In this document: positions 8,262-16,513 of the stretch, piece after piece
Position numbering within the stretch: position 1 is the stretch's first letter
How the letters are laid out: every line of letters starts with the position of its first letter
From: Flavobacterium ginsenosidimutans
Lineage (GTDB): Bacteria; Bacteroidota; Bacteroidia; Flavobacteriales; Flavobacteriaceae
NCBI RefSeq assembly: GCF_003254625.1
Contig: NZ_QJRJ01000073.1
Coordinates: forward strand, 124,001-188,000
Reading direction: 5' to 3'
Length of the DNA: 64,000 nt
Program-made: the position numbers and the translations under genes
Notes under the pieces: model-generated
What the model was told of the DNA's origin: nothing
Databases searched by the model: none
Seen by the model: only the letters and a program-made list of their open reading frames with translations

Positions 8262-9162
8262 GATTTTTTCCTTTTAAAATATGAAAAACGTGCAGCAAAT
8301 GAGGGAAAACAGCATCCATCGATTCTCTTACTCCGTTTGTTGAACCTGGCAAAGCCAAAACCAAAGTTTTACCTAAAGTTCCCGCAACACTTCTAGAAAG
8401 CATCGCGTACGGCATTCTTTGCTGACCGTAACTGCGAATAGCTTCTTCGATTCCAGGAATTCTGCTTTCCAATAATGGTTCTAAAGCTTCTGGTGTTACA
8501 TCTCTTGGAGACAAACCTGTTCCACCAGTAAAAATTACCAATTGATTTTCTTTAGCGAAAGCTTTGGTTTTTTCCTGAATAATATCTAATTCATCTGGAA
8601 TGATTTCGTAATGAGACGTTTCAACTCCGTATGAATCCAGTTTTTCTACAATTGTTTTTCCTGAACGATCTTCTTTTTCGCCCGCAAAAATCGAATCGGA
8701 ACAAACGAAAACTGCAGCTTTAATTACATTCGGGAATTTATTTTTGAAAGACGATTTTCCGCCTTCTTTATTAATTAATCTGATAGTCGAAATTTCGATT
8801 TCTTTATCAATTGGTTTTAGCATATCGTACATTGTCAATGCTACAATTGATGCGCCGTGCATCGCTTCAACCTCAACTCCAGTTTTGTAAACGGTCTTTA
8901 CTTTGAAAATAATATGAATATTTAAATCTTCGATATTGTACTCTACAGAAGTAAATTCAATTGGAAGAGGATGACAATCTGGAATAGACAAATGTGTGTT
9001 TTTTACCGCAAACAGTCCAGCCGTTTTTGCCATTTCAAATACGTTTCCTTTTGGCACTAGATTATTCACAACAGCATCAATAGTTTCCTGCTTGCTTACT
9101 TTGACAATTGCTGTTGCTGTTGCGACTCTTAAAGTGCTTATTTTATGCGTAATATCTACCAT
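8248..9162 (-). CDS. moaCB: MoaC-MoaB fusion: cyclic pyranopterin monophosphate synthase and molybdopterin adenylyltransferase
   Basis: The 304 residues form two domains. Residues 1-150 match MoaC (KGNVFEMAKTAGLFAVKNT, then PDCHPLPI and VEVEAMHG), which completes cyclic pyranopterin monophosphate synthesis with MoaA. Residues about 155-304 match MogA/MoaB (FTGGTGLSPRDVTPEAL and ALPGSTNGVRESM), which adenylates molybdopterin before molybdate insertion. The two steps are not consecutive, so the fusion may serve equal expression rather than channelling. It lies 9 nt downstream of moaE and overlaps moaA. Confidence 0.92.
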   Translation of the reverse strand: MVDITHKISTLRVATATAIVKVSKQETIDAVVNNLVPKGNVFEMAKTAGLFAVKNTHLSIPDCHPLPIEFTSVEYNIEDLNIHIIFKVKTVYKTGVEVEAMHGASIVALTMYDMLKPIDKEIEISTIRLINKEGGKSSFKNKFPNVIKAAVFVCSDSIFAGEKEDRSGKTIVEKLDSYGVETSHYEIIPDELDIIQEKTKAFAKENQLVIFTGGTGLSPRDVTPEALEPLLESRIPGIEEAIRSYGQQRMPYAMLSRSVAGTLGKTLVLALPGSTNGVRESMDAVFPHLLHVFHILKGKNHDSL

Positions 9163-9171
9163 TATAATTTC

Positions 9172-9603
9172 TTAGGTATTTTGTTTCCAAGTGAATGTAT
9201 CGTTTTCAAACATTTCTTTACCAAAAATCGGCACATCAGTTTTAATCCAATTTACAATGGCTTCTGTAGCTTCATAAACTTGTTTGCGACGCGTTGCCGA
9301 AACAAAAACAAACAGACAGATTTCGCCTGCTTTTACAACGCCTAAACTATGGTAAATGTGCATGCAGGTTAAATCGAATTTAGCAAAAGCTTTTTCGCGG
9401 ATTGCATACAAAGCTTCATTTGCCATGTCTGTATACGCCGAATAATCGATTGCTACGACGGTATTGTCGTGAATAACATCGGCGCGGACTTGTCCTAGAA
9501 AAATATTATGCGCTCCAATCGTATGTTTTGATTGATGTTTAGCGATCGATTCAGCAATAAATTCTGGAGAAATCGGTCCTTCTACAAATACATTTTTACT
9601 CAT
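9172..9603 (-). CDS. moaE: Molybdopterin synthase catalytic subunit MoaE
   Basis: At 143 residues this is the usual MoaE length. Family features include GAHNIFLGQVRAD near the N-terminus and HIYHSLGVVKAGE, the region that carries conserved active-site basic residues. It works with the MoaD sulfur carrier encoded at 11143-11382 to insert the dithiolene sulfurs. It is separated from the upstream cofactor genes by a small hypothetical gene and a REP pair. Confidence 0.93.
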   Translation of the reverse strand: MSKNVFVEGPISPEFIAESIAKHQSKHTIGAHNIFLGQVRADVIHDNTVVAIDYSAYTDMANEALYAIREKAFAKFDLTCMHIYHSLGVVKAGEICLFVFVSATRRKQVYEATEAIVNWIKTDVPIFGKEMFENDTFTWKQNT

Positions 9604-9665
9604 TTATTTTTATTTTTTTGCCACAGATTAAAAGGATCATTTGGATTTTTTGTTTTGCCTCATTT

Positions 9666-9730
9666 GTCACCCTGAGCGAAGTCGAAGGGCGCTCCAATTG
9701 GACTAGGGCTTCGACTCCGCTCAGCCTGAC
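9666..9730. repeat. REP inverted pair (GAGCGAAGTCGAAG family)
   Basis: The left arm reads GTCACCCTGAGCGAAGTCGA and the right arm is its near-exact complement ending in GCTCAGCCTGAC. The pair lies between a hypothetical gene and moaE. The same element occurs as a perfect pair at 37699-37804. Confidence 0.8.
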
Positions 9731-9751
9731 AAAGCAAATTCTATAATCTTT

Positions 9752-10045
9752 TTAATATAATTCTATCTCCCAATCTTCATAAGGCGGATTAACTACAAAA
9801 TTTGAGGTACAATATTGTTTTAGATAATCTGTTGCTCTCAATTGTGCATATTGATCATTAAGAACCACTCCATTTTCATCCATTTCAATAACATTAGCAT
9901 AGATAGCAAATACCTGTTCAATCGCACTTGGTTCTTCTCCATAAAGAGATATATAATCTATACCTTTCAAATTATAATGAGTCCCACTTGCCATGAAATA
10001 ACTGAATGTTCTTAGCGCTCCACTAACTGAATTGCTTAACTTCAT
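9752..10045 (-). CDS. Hypothetical protein, 97 residues
   Basis: I do not recognise this family. It is a small, acidic, Tyr-rich soluble protein with no signal peptide, membrane segment or metal motif, ending in NPPYEDWEIELY. It begins one base after the moeB stop codon and sits inside the molybdenum cofactor cluster. It is therefore probably co-transcribed, but nothing in the sequence ties it to cofactor synthesis. The short single-domain architecture would also fit a passenger such as an immunity-type protein. Confidence 0.7.
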   Translation of the reverse strand: MKLSNSVSGALRTFSYFMASGTHYNLKGIDYISLYGEEPSAIEQVFAIYANVIEMDENGVVLNDQYAQLRATDYLKQYCTSNFVVNPPYEDWEIELY

Positions 10046-10046
10046 A

Positions 10047-11132
10047 TTATATTTTTAACTTTAATTTATCCTCTTTTAATAATTGTTTCATTGCCAAAGC
10101 ACCGCCAGCAATACTTTTAATATTTTTAAATTGATGCTTTTGAAGCAATTCAACTGCAATTTTGCTTCTAATTCCTGATTGACAGAAAACGTAAATAGTT
10201 TTATTTGAATCTAACTTTTTCATTTCATTTTCTAAATGCATCAACGGAATTTGAATGCTGTTTTTTAATTTGATTTTTGGCAATTCATCTTCATTTCGAA
10301 CATCTAAAAAAAGAACGTCATTGTTTTCTATTTCATCCAAAAGAAGTTCCATTTTTATTTCTTCAATTTGATTTTCAGTTGCATTATATTTTCGTTCAAA
10401 ATCTTCTTTTGCTATTTCAAGATTTGAATTCTTTTCAAAATCGTATTTCTGCTGTTCATTATTTAAAATATTATAAACCAATATTTTTCCGCTTAAAACT
10501 TCTCCAATTCCGAGAATAATTTTTAGAACTTCATTGGCCTGAAACATTCCGATAATTCCGACCGAAACTCCTATTACGCCAGCGTCTTCGCAATTTGCTG
10601 CATTCGAATTTTCATCTGGATACAAACATCTGTAAGTAGGTCCGTTTTGATAATTGAAAACTGAAACTTGCCCTTGAAATCTAAAAATAGATCCGTAAAC
10701 CATTGGTTTATTGGTTACAAGACAAGCATCATTGATTAAATATTTAATCGAAATATTGTCTGTTGCGTCAACAATAATATCGTATTTTTCAAATAAGGAA
10801 AGTGCATTTTTTCCAGACAATTTCTCCGCAAAAACATTCACTTTAATCTGCGGATTCAGTTCTGAAATCATTGCTTTTGCTTCAGTCGCTTTTCCTTTTC
10901 CAACCGCTGAACTTTTGTAAATTACTTGTCTATGAAGATTCGAAATCTCAATAAAATCATCATCTACAATTCCGATTTCGCCAACTCCCGCCGCAGCCAA
11001 ATAAGGTAAAATAGCAACACCCAAACCTCCAGCACCAATTACCAAAACTTTAGCTTTCAATAATTTGTACTGACCAACATCTCCAATTTCAGGAAGTATG
11101 ATTTGTCTGTTATATCTCGCGGCTCCATTCAT
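10047..11132 (-). CDS. moeB: Molybdopterin-synthase adenylyltransferase MoeB with C-terminal rhodanese domain
   Basis: Residues 1-240 form a ThiF/MoeB adenylation domain (VIGAGGLGVAILPYLAAAG, then NLHRQVIY and DATDN). Residues about 260-361 form a rhodanese domain with an intact YVFCQSGIRS active-site loop. It adenylates the C-terminal Gly-Gly of MoaD, and the rhodanese may supply sulfur. I place the start at ATG 11132. A longer frame begins with TTG at 11156, but that would overlap moaD, while the ATG gives a 10-nt gap. No zinc CxxC pairs are evident, unlike E. coli MoeB. Confidence 0.9.
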   Translation of the reverse strand: MNGAARYNRQIILPEIGDVGQYKLLKAKVLVIGAGGLGVAILPYLAAAGVGEIGIVDDDFIEISNLHRQVIYKSSAVGKGKATEAKAMISELNPQIKVNVFAEKLSGKNALSLFEKYDIIVDATDNISIKYLINDACLVTNKPMVYGSIFRFQGQVSVFNYQNGPTYRCLYPDENSNAANCEDAGVIGVSVGIIGMFQANEVLKIILGIGEVLSGKILVYNILNNEQQKYDFEKNSNLEIAKEDFERKYNATENQIEEIKMELLLDEIENNDVLFLDVRNEDELPKIKLKNSIQIPLMHLENEMKKLDSNKTIYVFCQSGIRSKIAVELLQKHQFKNIKSIAGGALAMKQLLKEDKLKLKI

Positions 11133-11142
11133 AATTTTATTT

Positions 11143-11382
11143 TTATCCGCCAGCAAATGGTGGCAATAATGCTACAATATCGCTAGTTTGTAAAGTGTAA
11201 TCAGCTGCTTTTGAAACTATTTTCTGATTTACTGCAACACTAAAAGTCAATGATTCAAACTCGTATTTTTGGTTCAGATCCTTCAATAGTTTTTGCAATG
11301 ACAATTCTTCTGAAAAAGATAATTTTTCGAATTCACATTTCGTTTTTTCAGCGACAGCTCCAAAATATTTAACCTCAATCAT
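11143..11382 (-). CDS. moaD: Molybdopterin synthase sulfur carrier MoaD
   Basis: A 79-residue ubiquitin-fold protein ending in PPFAGG. The terminal Gly-Gly is what MoeB adenylates and what carries the thiocarboxylate for MoaE. Length and the VALLPPFAGG ending match the family. It lies 2 nt downstream of cobA and 10 nt upstream of moeB. Confidence 0.95.
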   Translation of the reverse strand: MIEVKYFGAVAEKTKCEFEKLSFSEELSLQKLLKDLNQKYEFESLTFSVAVNQKIVSKAADYTLQTSDIVALLPPFAGG

Positions 11383-11384
11383 TT

Positions 11385-12173
11385 TTATAAATTTAAATTT
11401 TGAAAAATAAATTCGTCATCAAAGTGCTCCTGAAAATATGAAATCCAACTTGATGTGTTTCTAACAACTTCGCCAATAACGATAATTGCCGGCGATGATA
11501 TATTTTTTTCAGCTACCAATTTAGTAATTGTATTGATAGTTCCGATTACCTTTTGTTCTGAATTTTTCGTTCCGTTTTGGATAATAGCAATTGGCAGATC
11601 ATCATTTCTATTTTCCTGATAGATTGAAATAATTTCATTCAATTTATGCATTCCCATTAAAATAACCACAGTTGCAGCCGACTTTGAAGCCAAATGAACG
11701 TCTTTCGATAATTCATGAGATGAAGTTGTTCCTGTGATAACCCAGAAACTTTCAGCCACTTTTCGCTGCGTCAAACTAATTCCGACCGAAGCAGGAACTC
11801 CTAAAGCAGATGAAATTCCAGGAACAATAGCAGTTTCTATTCCGAAATCTTCTGCAAATTCAATTTCTTCGCTTCCTCTTCCAAAAACAAACGGATCGCC
11901 ACCTTTTAAACGAACCACGTGTCCGTGAGTTTTTGCCATCGAAACAATTAAATCGTTAATTTGATCTTGTGTGTAAGCATGACAGCCTAAACGTTTTCCA
12001 ACAAAAACAATTTCTGCATTTGATGCATATTCTAGTAATTCTTCGTTTACTAAAGCATCGTACAAAACCACATCGGCACTTTTTAAAGCTTTAATTGCTT
12101 TTATAGTAATCAATTCAACGTCGCCTGGACCTGCGCCTACAATCGTCAATTTTGGTGTTTTTAAATTTCGCAT
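11385..12173 (-). CDS. cobA: Uroporphyrinogen-III C-methyltransferase
   Basis: This 262-residue SAM-dependent enzyme makes precorrin-2, the precursor of siroheme. Family motifs are LTIVGAGPGDVELITIKA at the N-terminus, RLKGGDPFVFGRGSEE near residue 85, and the TGTTSSHEL region. No CysG-type oxidase/chelatase domain is attached, so those activities must be encoded elsewhere. Its place among molybdenum cofactor genes is logical for nitrate assimilation, because assimilatory nitrite reductases usually need siroheme, yet no siroheme nitrite reductase is visible in this window. Confidence 0.93.
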   Translation of the reverse strand: MRNLKTPKLTIVGAGPGDVELITIKAIKALKSADVVLYDALVNEELLEYASNAEIVFVGKRLGCHAYTQDQINDLIVSMAKTHGHVVRLKGGDPFVFGRGSEEIEFAEDFGIETAIVPGISSALGVPASVGISLTQRKVAESFWVITGTTSSHELSKDVHLASKSAATVVILMGMHKLNEIISIYQENRNDDLPIAIIQNGTKNSEQKVIGTINTITKLVAEKNISSPAIIVIGEVVRNTSSWISYFQEHFDDEFIFQNLNL

Positions 12174-12179
12174 AGTCTT

Positions 12180-12752
12180 TTAAGTTAAATTGATATTCAG
12201 GTCGTTTAACTCGTCAGCCGAATTAATATTGGTTAAATGAAAGTTCTCGCTTTCTTCTATGTTGATAATCTGATGCGGTAATTTCGCTAGCAGATCCATC
12301 ATTTTTAATTCATTCGAATCAATTGCTTCTTTAATAACTGGGACAATACTTTTTGAATAAATCCCTATTAAAGGATGTGTTTTACTTTCTGATGCAAAAA
12401 CTGTAATTCCTGCTTCTTGTGTATGTTTTGAAATTAATTCCTGCAGTAATTCGGTTGAAATTAACGGAATATCACAGCTCAAAATCAGATTGAATTCGGT
12501 TTCAGAATGCGATAATGCCGTGTAAATTCCGCCTAATGGGCCTTTATCTACGATTAAATCTGGAATTTTTTCGTATTCCAAATAGTCGTATTCTTTTGAT
12601 GCTGTAATCAGCTTAATTTGATCCGTTATTGGTAAAATCGCCTGAATGATGTGCTCAATAAATGGCTTATCTTGAAACAAAACCAGTCCTTTTTCTGACT
12701 GCATTCTGGTGCTTTTTCCTCCGCAAAGAATAAATACTGTTAGTGTTTCCAT
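12180..12752 (-). CDS. mobA: Molybdenum cofactor guanylyltransferase
   Basis: This 190-residue nucleotidyltransferase begins with FILCGGKSTRMQSEKGL, the GTP-binding signature of MobA. It attaches GMP to molybdopterin to form the guanine dinucleotide cofactor that the two nitrate-reductase-type enzymes in this window require. SCDIPLI corresponds to the metal-binding Asp region. It lies 6 nt upstream of cobA. Confidence 0.92.
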   Translation of the reverse strand: METLTVFILCGGKSTRMQSEKGLVLFQDKPFIEHIIQAILPITDQIKLITASKEYDYLEYEKIPDLIVDKGPLGGIYTALSHSETEFNLILSCDIPLISTELLQELISKHTQEAGITVFASESKTHPLIGIYSKSIVPVIKEAIDSNELKMMDLLAKLPHQIINIEESENFHLTNINSADELNDLNINLT

Positions 12753-12790
12753 TGTCTTTGTATTTCAGGTTTAAAGTTGAAATGCGTTTT

Positions 12791-12909
12791 TTTACCGCAA
12801 AGTGCGCTAAGTTTTTTTTACTTAACTTTTAAATTAAGTTCGCAAAGCTTTGCGTGCTTTACTATTCTCAAAACCGCTTTTATAAAACTTTGCGTGTTTT
12901 GCGGTTAAA
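12791..12909. repeat. Intergenic CGCAAAG-rich inverted repeat
   Basis: TTTACCGCAAAG at the left is mirrored by CTTTGCG..TTTTGCGGTTAAA at the right, with several CGCAAAG/CTTTGCG copies between. It fills the gap between the permease gene and mobA. A related short CAGGTTTAAAGTT tract lies on its outer side and again before the permease gene near 13683. Confidence 0.65.
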
Positions 12910-12922
12910 ATTCAATTTATTT

Positions 12923-13669
12923 TCAAGGAAAAATCAATTTAACACTTGCCATTAAAATCACTGTTCCTAATACCATTTTTAATGTTCTATTCGAAAAAGA
13001 ACCGCTTCCGTAAAAACCTCCTAACATTCCTCCGACAACTGCAATTGGAACTAAGTAAAAACTTTCCATCGGAATTGTTTTTCCTCCTAAAAAGAATCCT
13101 AACATTCCGGCTGTTGAATTCACAAAAATGAATAGACTCGAAACCGCTGCTGATTCTTTTACTGATGCCCATCCTAAAAATAATAGAATCGGACTTAAAA
13201 TAATTCCGCCACCAATTCCTAACATTCCAGATAATAATCCGATGGCAAAACCAATTGTTAAAGCAAAGGGAAGATTGATTTTTACTTCTTCTTTTTCTTT
13301 AAAGTTAAATACTCCGAACAACCTCAACGCTGCAAAAACTAATACAATTCCTAAAACAATTTTATAAATCGCATTATCTAAAGTGATAAAACCTCCAATA
13401 AACGCTGCTGGAATTGATGCAATCGCAAACGGATAAAAGAGCTTTGGCTTGAAATAATTATTCTTATAATAGAACAAAAACGAAATACTCGAAACGAACA
13501 AATTCAACAGCAAAGCCGATGGTTTCATAATCGAAACCGGGAAAGCAAAAATGCTCATCAATGCTAAATATCCCGAAGCTCCGCCATGCCCAACGCTTGA
13601 ATATAAAAATGCAATTACAATTAAGGCGAAACTGAATAATAGTATATTTTCGGAATTTAGGAGGTTCAT
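12923..13669 (-). CDS. TauE/SafE family membrane permease
   Basis: The 248 residues hold about eight hydrophobic segments, with the two family repeats visible as SVGHGGASGYLALM near residue 25 and LSGMLGIGGGIILSPILLFLG near residue 145. TauE/SafE proteins export sulfite, sulfoacetate or related anions. Within a molybdenum cofactor cluster the substrate could instead be an oxyanion such as molybdate or nitrite, but the sequence does not decide this. Confidence 0.85.
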   Translation of the reverse strand: MNLLNSENILLFSFALIVIAFLYSSVGHGGASGYLALMSIFAFPVSIMKPSALLLNLFVSSISFLFYYKNNYFKPKLFYPFAIASIPAAFIGGFITLDNAIYKIVLGIVLVFAALRLFGVFNFKEKEEVKINLPFALTIGFAIGLLSGMLGIGGGIILSPILLFLGWASVKESAAVSSLFIFVNSTAGMLGFFLGGKTIPMESFYLVPIAVVGGMLGGFYGSGSFSNRTLKMVLGTVILMASVKLIFP

Positions 13670-13796
13670 TTGGTATTTGTTTGTTTCAGGTTTAAAGTTT
13701 CAAGTCATTCAGCTATATGTTTTTATTTACATACTGCTTTTCATCTTTAATAACTAAAATCTTTTTTCTTAGCGCTTTATTCTATTTTCTTAAAAT

Positions 13797-14969
13797 CTAA
13801 TCAATTGGCAATAATGTTACCAATTGCCCTTTTTTATAATTTTCAATATCTTCTGGAACAATTAATAAACTGTTTGCAACTGCAAATGTGTTTAGCATTG
13901 CAGAACTTTGTCCATCTAAAACCGTTACGCTTGTTTCGTCGTATTTTGCTTTTAAAAACAATGTTTTTCCAGTATTGTTTTTTATTTCTGAGTTTAATTT
14001 TCGAACTACTTTCGGTTTGTGAATTTCCGAATATCCAATTCTGTTTTTCACCGCCGGAGCAACATAAATATAAAAATTAGTCAATGATGACGCCGGATTT
14101 CCCGGAAGCGCAAAGACTAAAGTTTCATTTTTAGATCCAAAAAACATTGGCTTTCCTGGCTTTTGATTGATTTTATAAAAAAGTTCTTTTACATCGTTTT
14201 GCAATAATGCTTCTTTTACAAAATCATAATCTCCAACTGAAATTCCGCCAGAAATAAGAACGATATCATATTTTTTTAAAATCCCTTGCAACGCTTTTTT
14301 TGTTGCTTTCAGATTATCTTTTACTCTGTAAACTTTCGTTTTTTCAATTCCGATAGTTTGAAGCGCTGCTTCTAACATAACTGAATTGCTTTCGTATATT
14401 TTCCCTTTTTTTAGCTTCTCACCTGCCTGAACTAGTTCATTTCCTGTTACTAAAATCGCTAATTTCGGTTTCTTATAAACCTCAACTTCTGTAATTCCCA
14501 GACAAGCCAAAAAACCAATTGCTGCAGGTGTAATCAAAGTATTGGCTTCAAAAACAACCTCATCTTTAGCAATCTGTTCTCCTTTTGGACGAACATTTGA
14601 CAATTTCTCTGGCATTGTAGCAATTAAAATCGAATCTTTATTTGCCATCACATGTTCCTGCATTACCACTGTATCAGCATCATCTGGAACATAAGCTCCT
14701 GTAAATATTCTAATTGCTTCAGTTGCTTTCAGTTTTATATTTGAATGATCTCCAGCCTGAGAAATTCCAACAACATCATATTGATGGCGAATACTGTGTG
14801 TAAACGCATATCCGTCCATCGCTGATTGGCGAAATGGAGGCATATTGATTGGCGAAATCACTTTTTCCGCTAAAACATATCCTAAAGCTTTGCGTACCGA
14901 AATATTCTTTGTTGGCATTTTAGTACTATTCGCTTCAATAATTGCTATGGCTTCTTCAACTTTAATCAT
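13797..14969 (-). CDS. moeA: Molybdopterin molybdenumtransferase MoeA
   Basis: The 390-residue enzyme inserts molybdate into adenylated molybdopterin. MPPFRQSAMDGYA near residue 60 is the MoeA signature. LVTGNELV and LISGGISVGDYDFVKEAL belong to the MogA-like fold, and ALPGNPASSLTNFYIYV follows. It is the first gene of the minus-strand cofactor cluster, and its promoter carries the inverted repeat shared with the nitrate reductase promoter. Confidence 0.96.
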   Translation of the reverse strand: MIKVEEAIAIIEANSTKMPTKNISVRKALGYVLAEKVISPINMPPFRQSAMDGYAFTHSIRHQYDVVGISQAGDHSNIKLKATEAIRIFTGAYVPDDADTVVMQEHVMANKDSILIATMPEKLSNVRPKGEQIAKDEVVFEANTLITPAAIGFLACLGITEVEVYKKPKLAILVTGNELVQAGEKLKKGKIYESNSVMLEAALQTIGIEKTKVYRVKDNLKATKKALQGILKKYDIVLISGGISVGDYDFVKEALLQNDVKELFYKINQKPGKPMFFGSKNETLVFALPGNPASSLTNFYIYVAPAVKNRIGYSEIHKPKVVRKLNSEIKNNTGKTLFLKAKYDETSVTVLDGQSSAMLNTFAVANSLLIVPEDIENYKKGQLVTLLPID

Positions 14970-14996
14970 TATGCTGGTGTATATTTAAAAGCAAAA

Positions 14997-15021
14997 AATA
15001 CTTATTACAAATATAAGTATT
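14997..15021 (-). promoter_or_regulatory. Operator inverted repeat over the moeA -7 element
   Basis: AATACTTAT (14997-15005) and ATAAGTATT (15013-15021) form a perfect 9-bp inverted repeat with a 7-nt spacer. On the minus strand TATATTTG (plus-strand 15008-15015) matches TAnnTTTG, which puts the start of transcription about 30-35 nt before the moeA ATG. The nitrate reductase promoter has the same half-sites in the same position relative to its -7 box. Confidence 0.65.
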
Positions 15022-15139
15022 TTTACTTAGTTAAAATCATTAAAAAACCTTAATTCTTTAAAAAATATAAATTTAGCGTAATTAATGCAAATAGATTCAT
15101 AAAAAACCAAAATAGCTTTTTGAAATTAAGAATTTCATT

Positions 15140-15388
15140 TTATTTGTTTCTGAAATTTCCCTTTGGAAGATAATAAAGCCAAGCAAACCCAATTAAAAAT
15201 AAGATCGCAGAAGCTATAAAAGCGGGAATTAAAATCTCTTTATTATTATCTAATGCATTGTTTAATGATGCATACAAAAGCCAAATTTGAATGCTTACAT
15301 TTAAAATCAGAATAAAGATAAGTGTCGAAAGTATGTTGTTCAATTTATTCGGATTCGCTCTGTTTTGGCTTCTTCTAAATGTGCTCAT
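15140..15388 (-). CDS. Small two-helix membrane protein of the nitrate reductase cluster
   Basis: This 82-residue protein has a basic N-terminus, MSTFRRSQNRANPNKLN, and two hydrophobic segments at about 22-42 and 54-75. It is the last gene of the operon, 15 nt after the Rieske gene, and has no recognisable catalytic motif. It is probably an accessory membrane subunit of the reductase complex; this is inferred from position alone. Confidence 0.65.
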   Translation of the reverse strand: MSTFRRSQNRANPNKLNNILSTLIFILILNVSIQIWLLYASLNNALDNNKEILIPAFIASAILFLIGFAWLYYLPKGNFRNK

Positions 15389-15403
15389 AATTCAAAATTT
15401 AAA

Positions 15404-15916
15404 TTAGCTTTCTTTTTTCTCAATTAATGCTTTTACAAAAACAGCATTTTCTTTAAAAACTACCTCCAATTGTGGTAAAGCTCTCGGTGGAGGCCCAGCA
15501 ATTACATCTCCCGTCATGGCATCAAACGATCCTTCGTGACATGGGCAATGTATAATTCCTGTTCCTGGTTTATAAAAAACAGAACACGAAAGATGCGTAC
15601 ATTTTTGTTCGTAAGCTCTAAATTCACCACTTTCTAAATGAATTAAAATATACGGAATTGTACTTCCTTCTAAAACAAAACCTCTCGTTCCTCCAACAGG
15701 AACATCTTCTTTATTACAAATAAAATGCTCGCCTTGCACTTCTTCCTTTGGCAATAAAAAAGCTTTTGCAGTCACAAATCCAGTTCCCACCATTAAGCCT
15801 CCAGAAACAAAAGTTAAGAATTTGGCAAAATCGCGTCGACTGACCTGGGTTGATTCTTGTTTTTTTATTGGAAAATCTTTTTTCCAGTTTTCATTTAAAT
15901 TATCTTCTTTAGACAT
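15404..15916 (-). CDS. Tat-exported Rieske 2Fe-2S protein
   Basis: A 170-residue protein with an SRRDFAKF twin-arginine motif at about residues 27-34, followed by a hydrophobic helix that probably stays as a membrane anchor. CTHLSC and CPCHEGSFD contain the two Cys-His pairs of the Rieske cluster, and GPPPRALPQLEV completes the fold. It presumably passes quinol electrons within the complex encoded by the neighbouring genes. Tat export places its cluster on the outer face, whereas the molybdenum subunit has no export signal. Confidence 0.88.
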   Translation of the reverse strand: MSKEDNLNENWKKDFPIKKQESTQVSRRDFAKFLTFVSGGLMVGTGFVTAKAFLLPKEEVQGEHFICNKEDVPVGGTRGFVLEGSTIPYILIHLESGEFRAYEQKCTHLSCSVFYKPGTGIIHCPCHEGSFDAMTGDVIAGPPPRALPQLEVVFKENAVFVKALIEKKES

Positions 15917-15926
15917 GATTTGTCAT

Positions 15927-16496
15927 TTAATAAATTCGTAATTCTGTACTGCCTTTTGGCATCATAATATTGACTTTGGTTTTCACTTTTTCTTTTCCAA
16001 AAATGAAATTATTAATTGGTGTGCTGTTTGGTCTCATTTCTTCAATTTGTTCTCTGGTGCCATAAAACAAAGCACCGCTAGGGCAAACTGTTGCACACAT
16101 TGGTTTTTTCCCTACGCTAGTTCTATCATAACACATGGTGCATTTCATCATCAAATCGTATTCTTCGACTTTTTTCGGTACGCCAAACGGACATGCCATT
16201 ACGCAATTTGAACAACCAATACATCTTTCTGTGCTTGCCGTGTGAACTACGCCAAATTCATCTTGTGAAATAGCGTCTGCGGGACAAACATTGGCACAAA
16301 CTGGATCTTCGCAATGCATACAAACTTGAACTGTAGTCTGAATAGTTGCCGCGCGATCTACATAATTTACACTGATTAAAGTTTGCTGCCCATTGGTTTC
16401 ACACTCAGCGCAAGCCATCTCGCAAGCTTTACAGCCAATGCAGCGTTGCATATCTACAAAAAATTCTTCGCTGGTATTAAAATTCGTTAAATTCAT
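15927..16496 (-). CDS. Four-cluster 4Fe-4S ferredoxin subunit (DmsB/NrfC-like)
   Basis: The 189-residue protein has four cysteine groups: [43 protein letters not shown] and [20 protein letters not shown]. This is the pattern of electron-transfer subunits in molybdopterin oxidoreductase complexes. No signal peptide is seen, which agrees with the cytoplasmic catalytic subunit immediately upstream. It should relay electrons from the membrane proteins to the molybdenum enzyme. Confidence 0.9.
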   Translation of the reverse strand: MNLTNFNTSEEFFVDMQRCIGCKACEMACAECETNGQQTLISVNYVDRAATIQTTVQVCMHCEDPVCANVCPADAISQDEFGVVHTASTERCIGCSNCVMACPFGVPKKVEEYDLMMKCTMCYDRTSVGKKPMCATVCPSGALFYGTREQIEEMRPNSTPINNFIFGKEKVKTKVNIMMPKGSTELRIY

Positions 16497-16513
16497 ACTA
16501 TTCTTTTTATAGA

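Noticed and set aside
11133..11156. TTG start giving moeB eight extra residues
   Set aside because: It would overlap moaD, while ATG 11132 starts at the conserved domain and leaves a normal gap.
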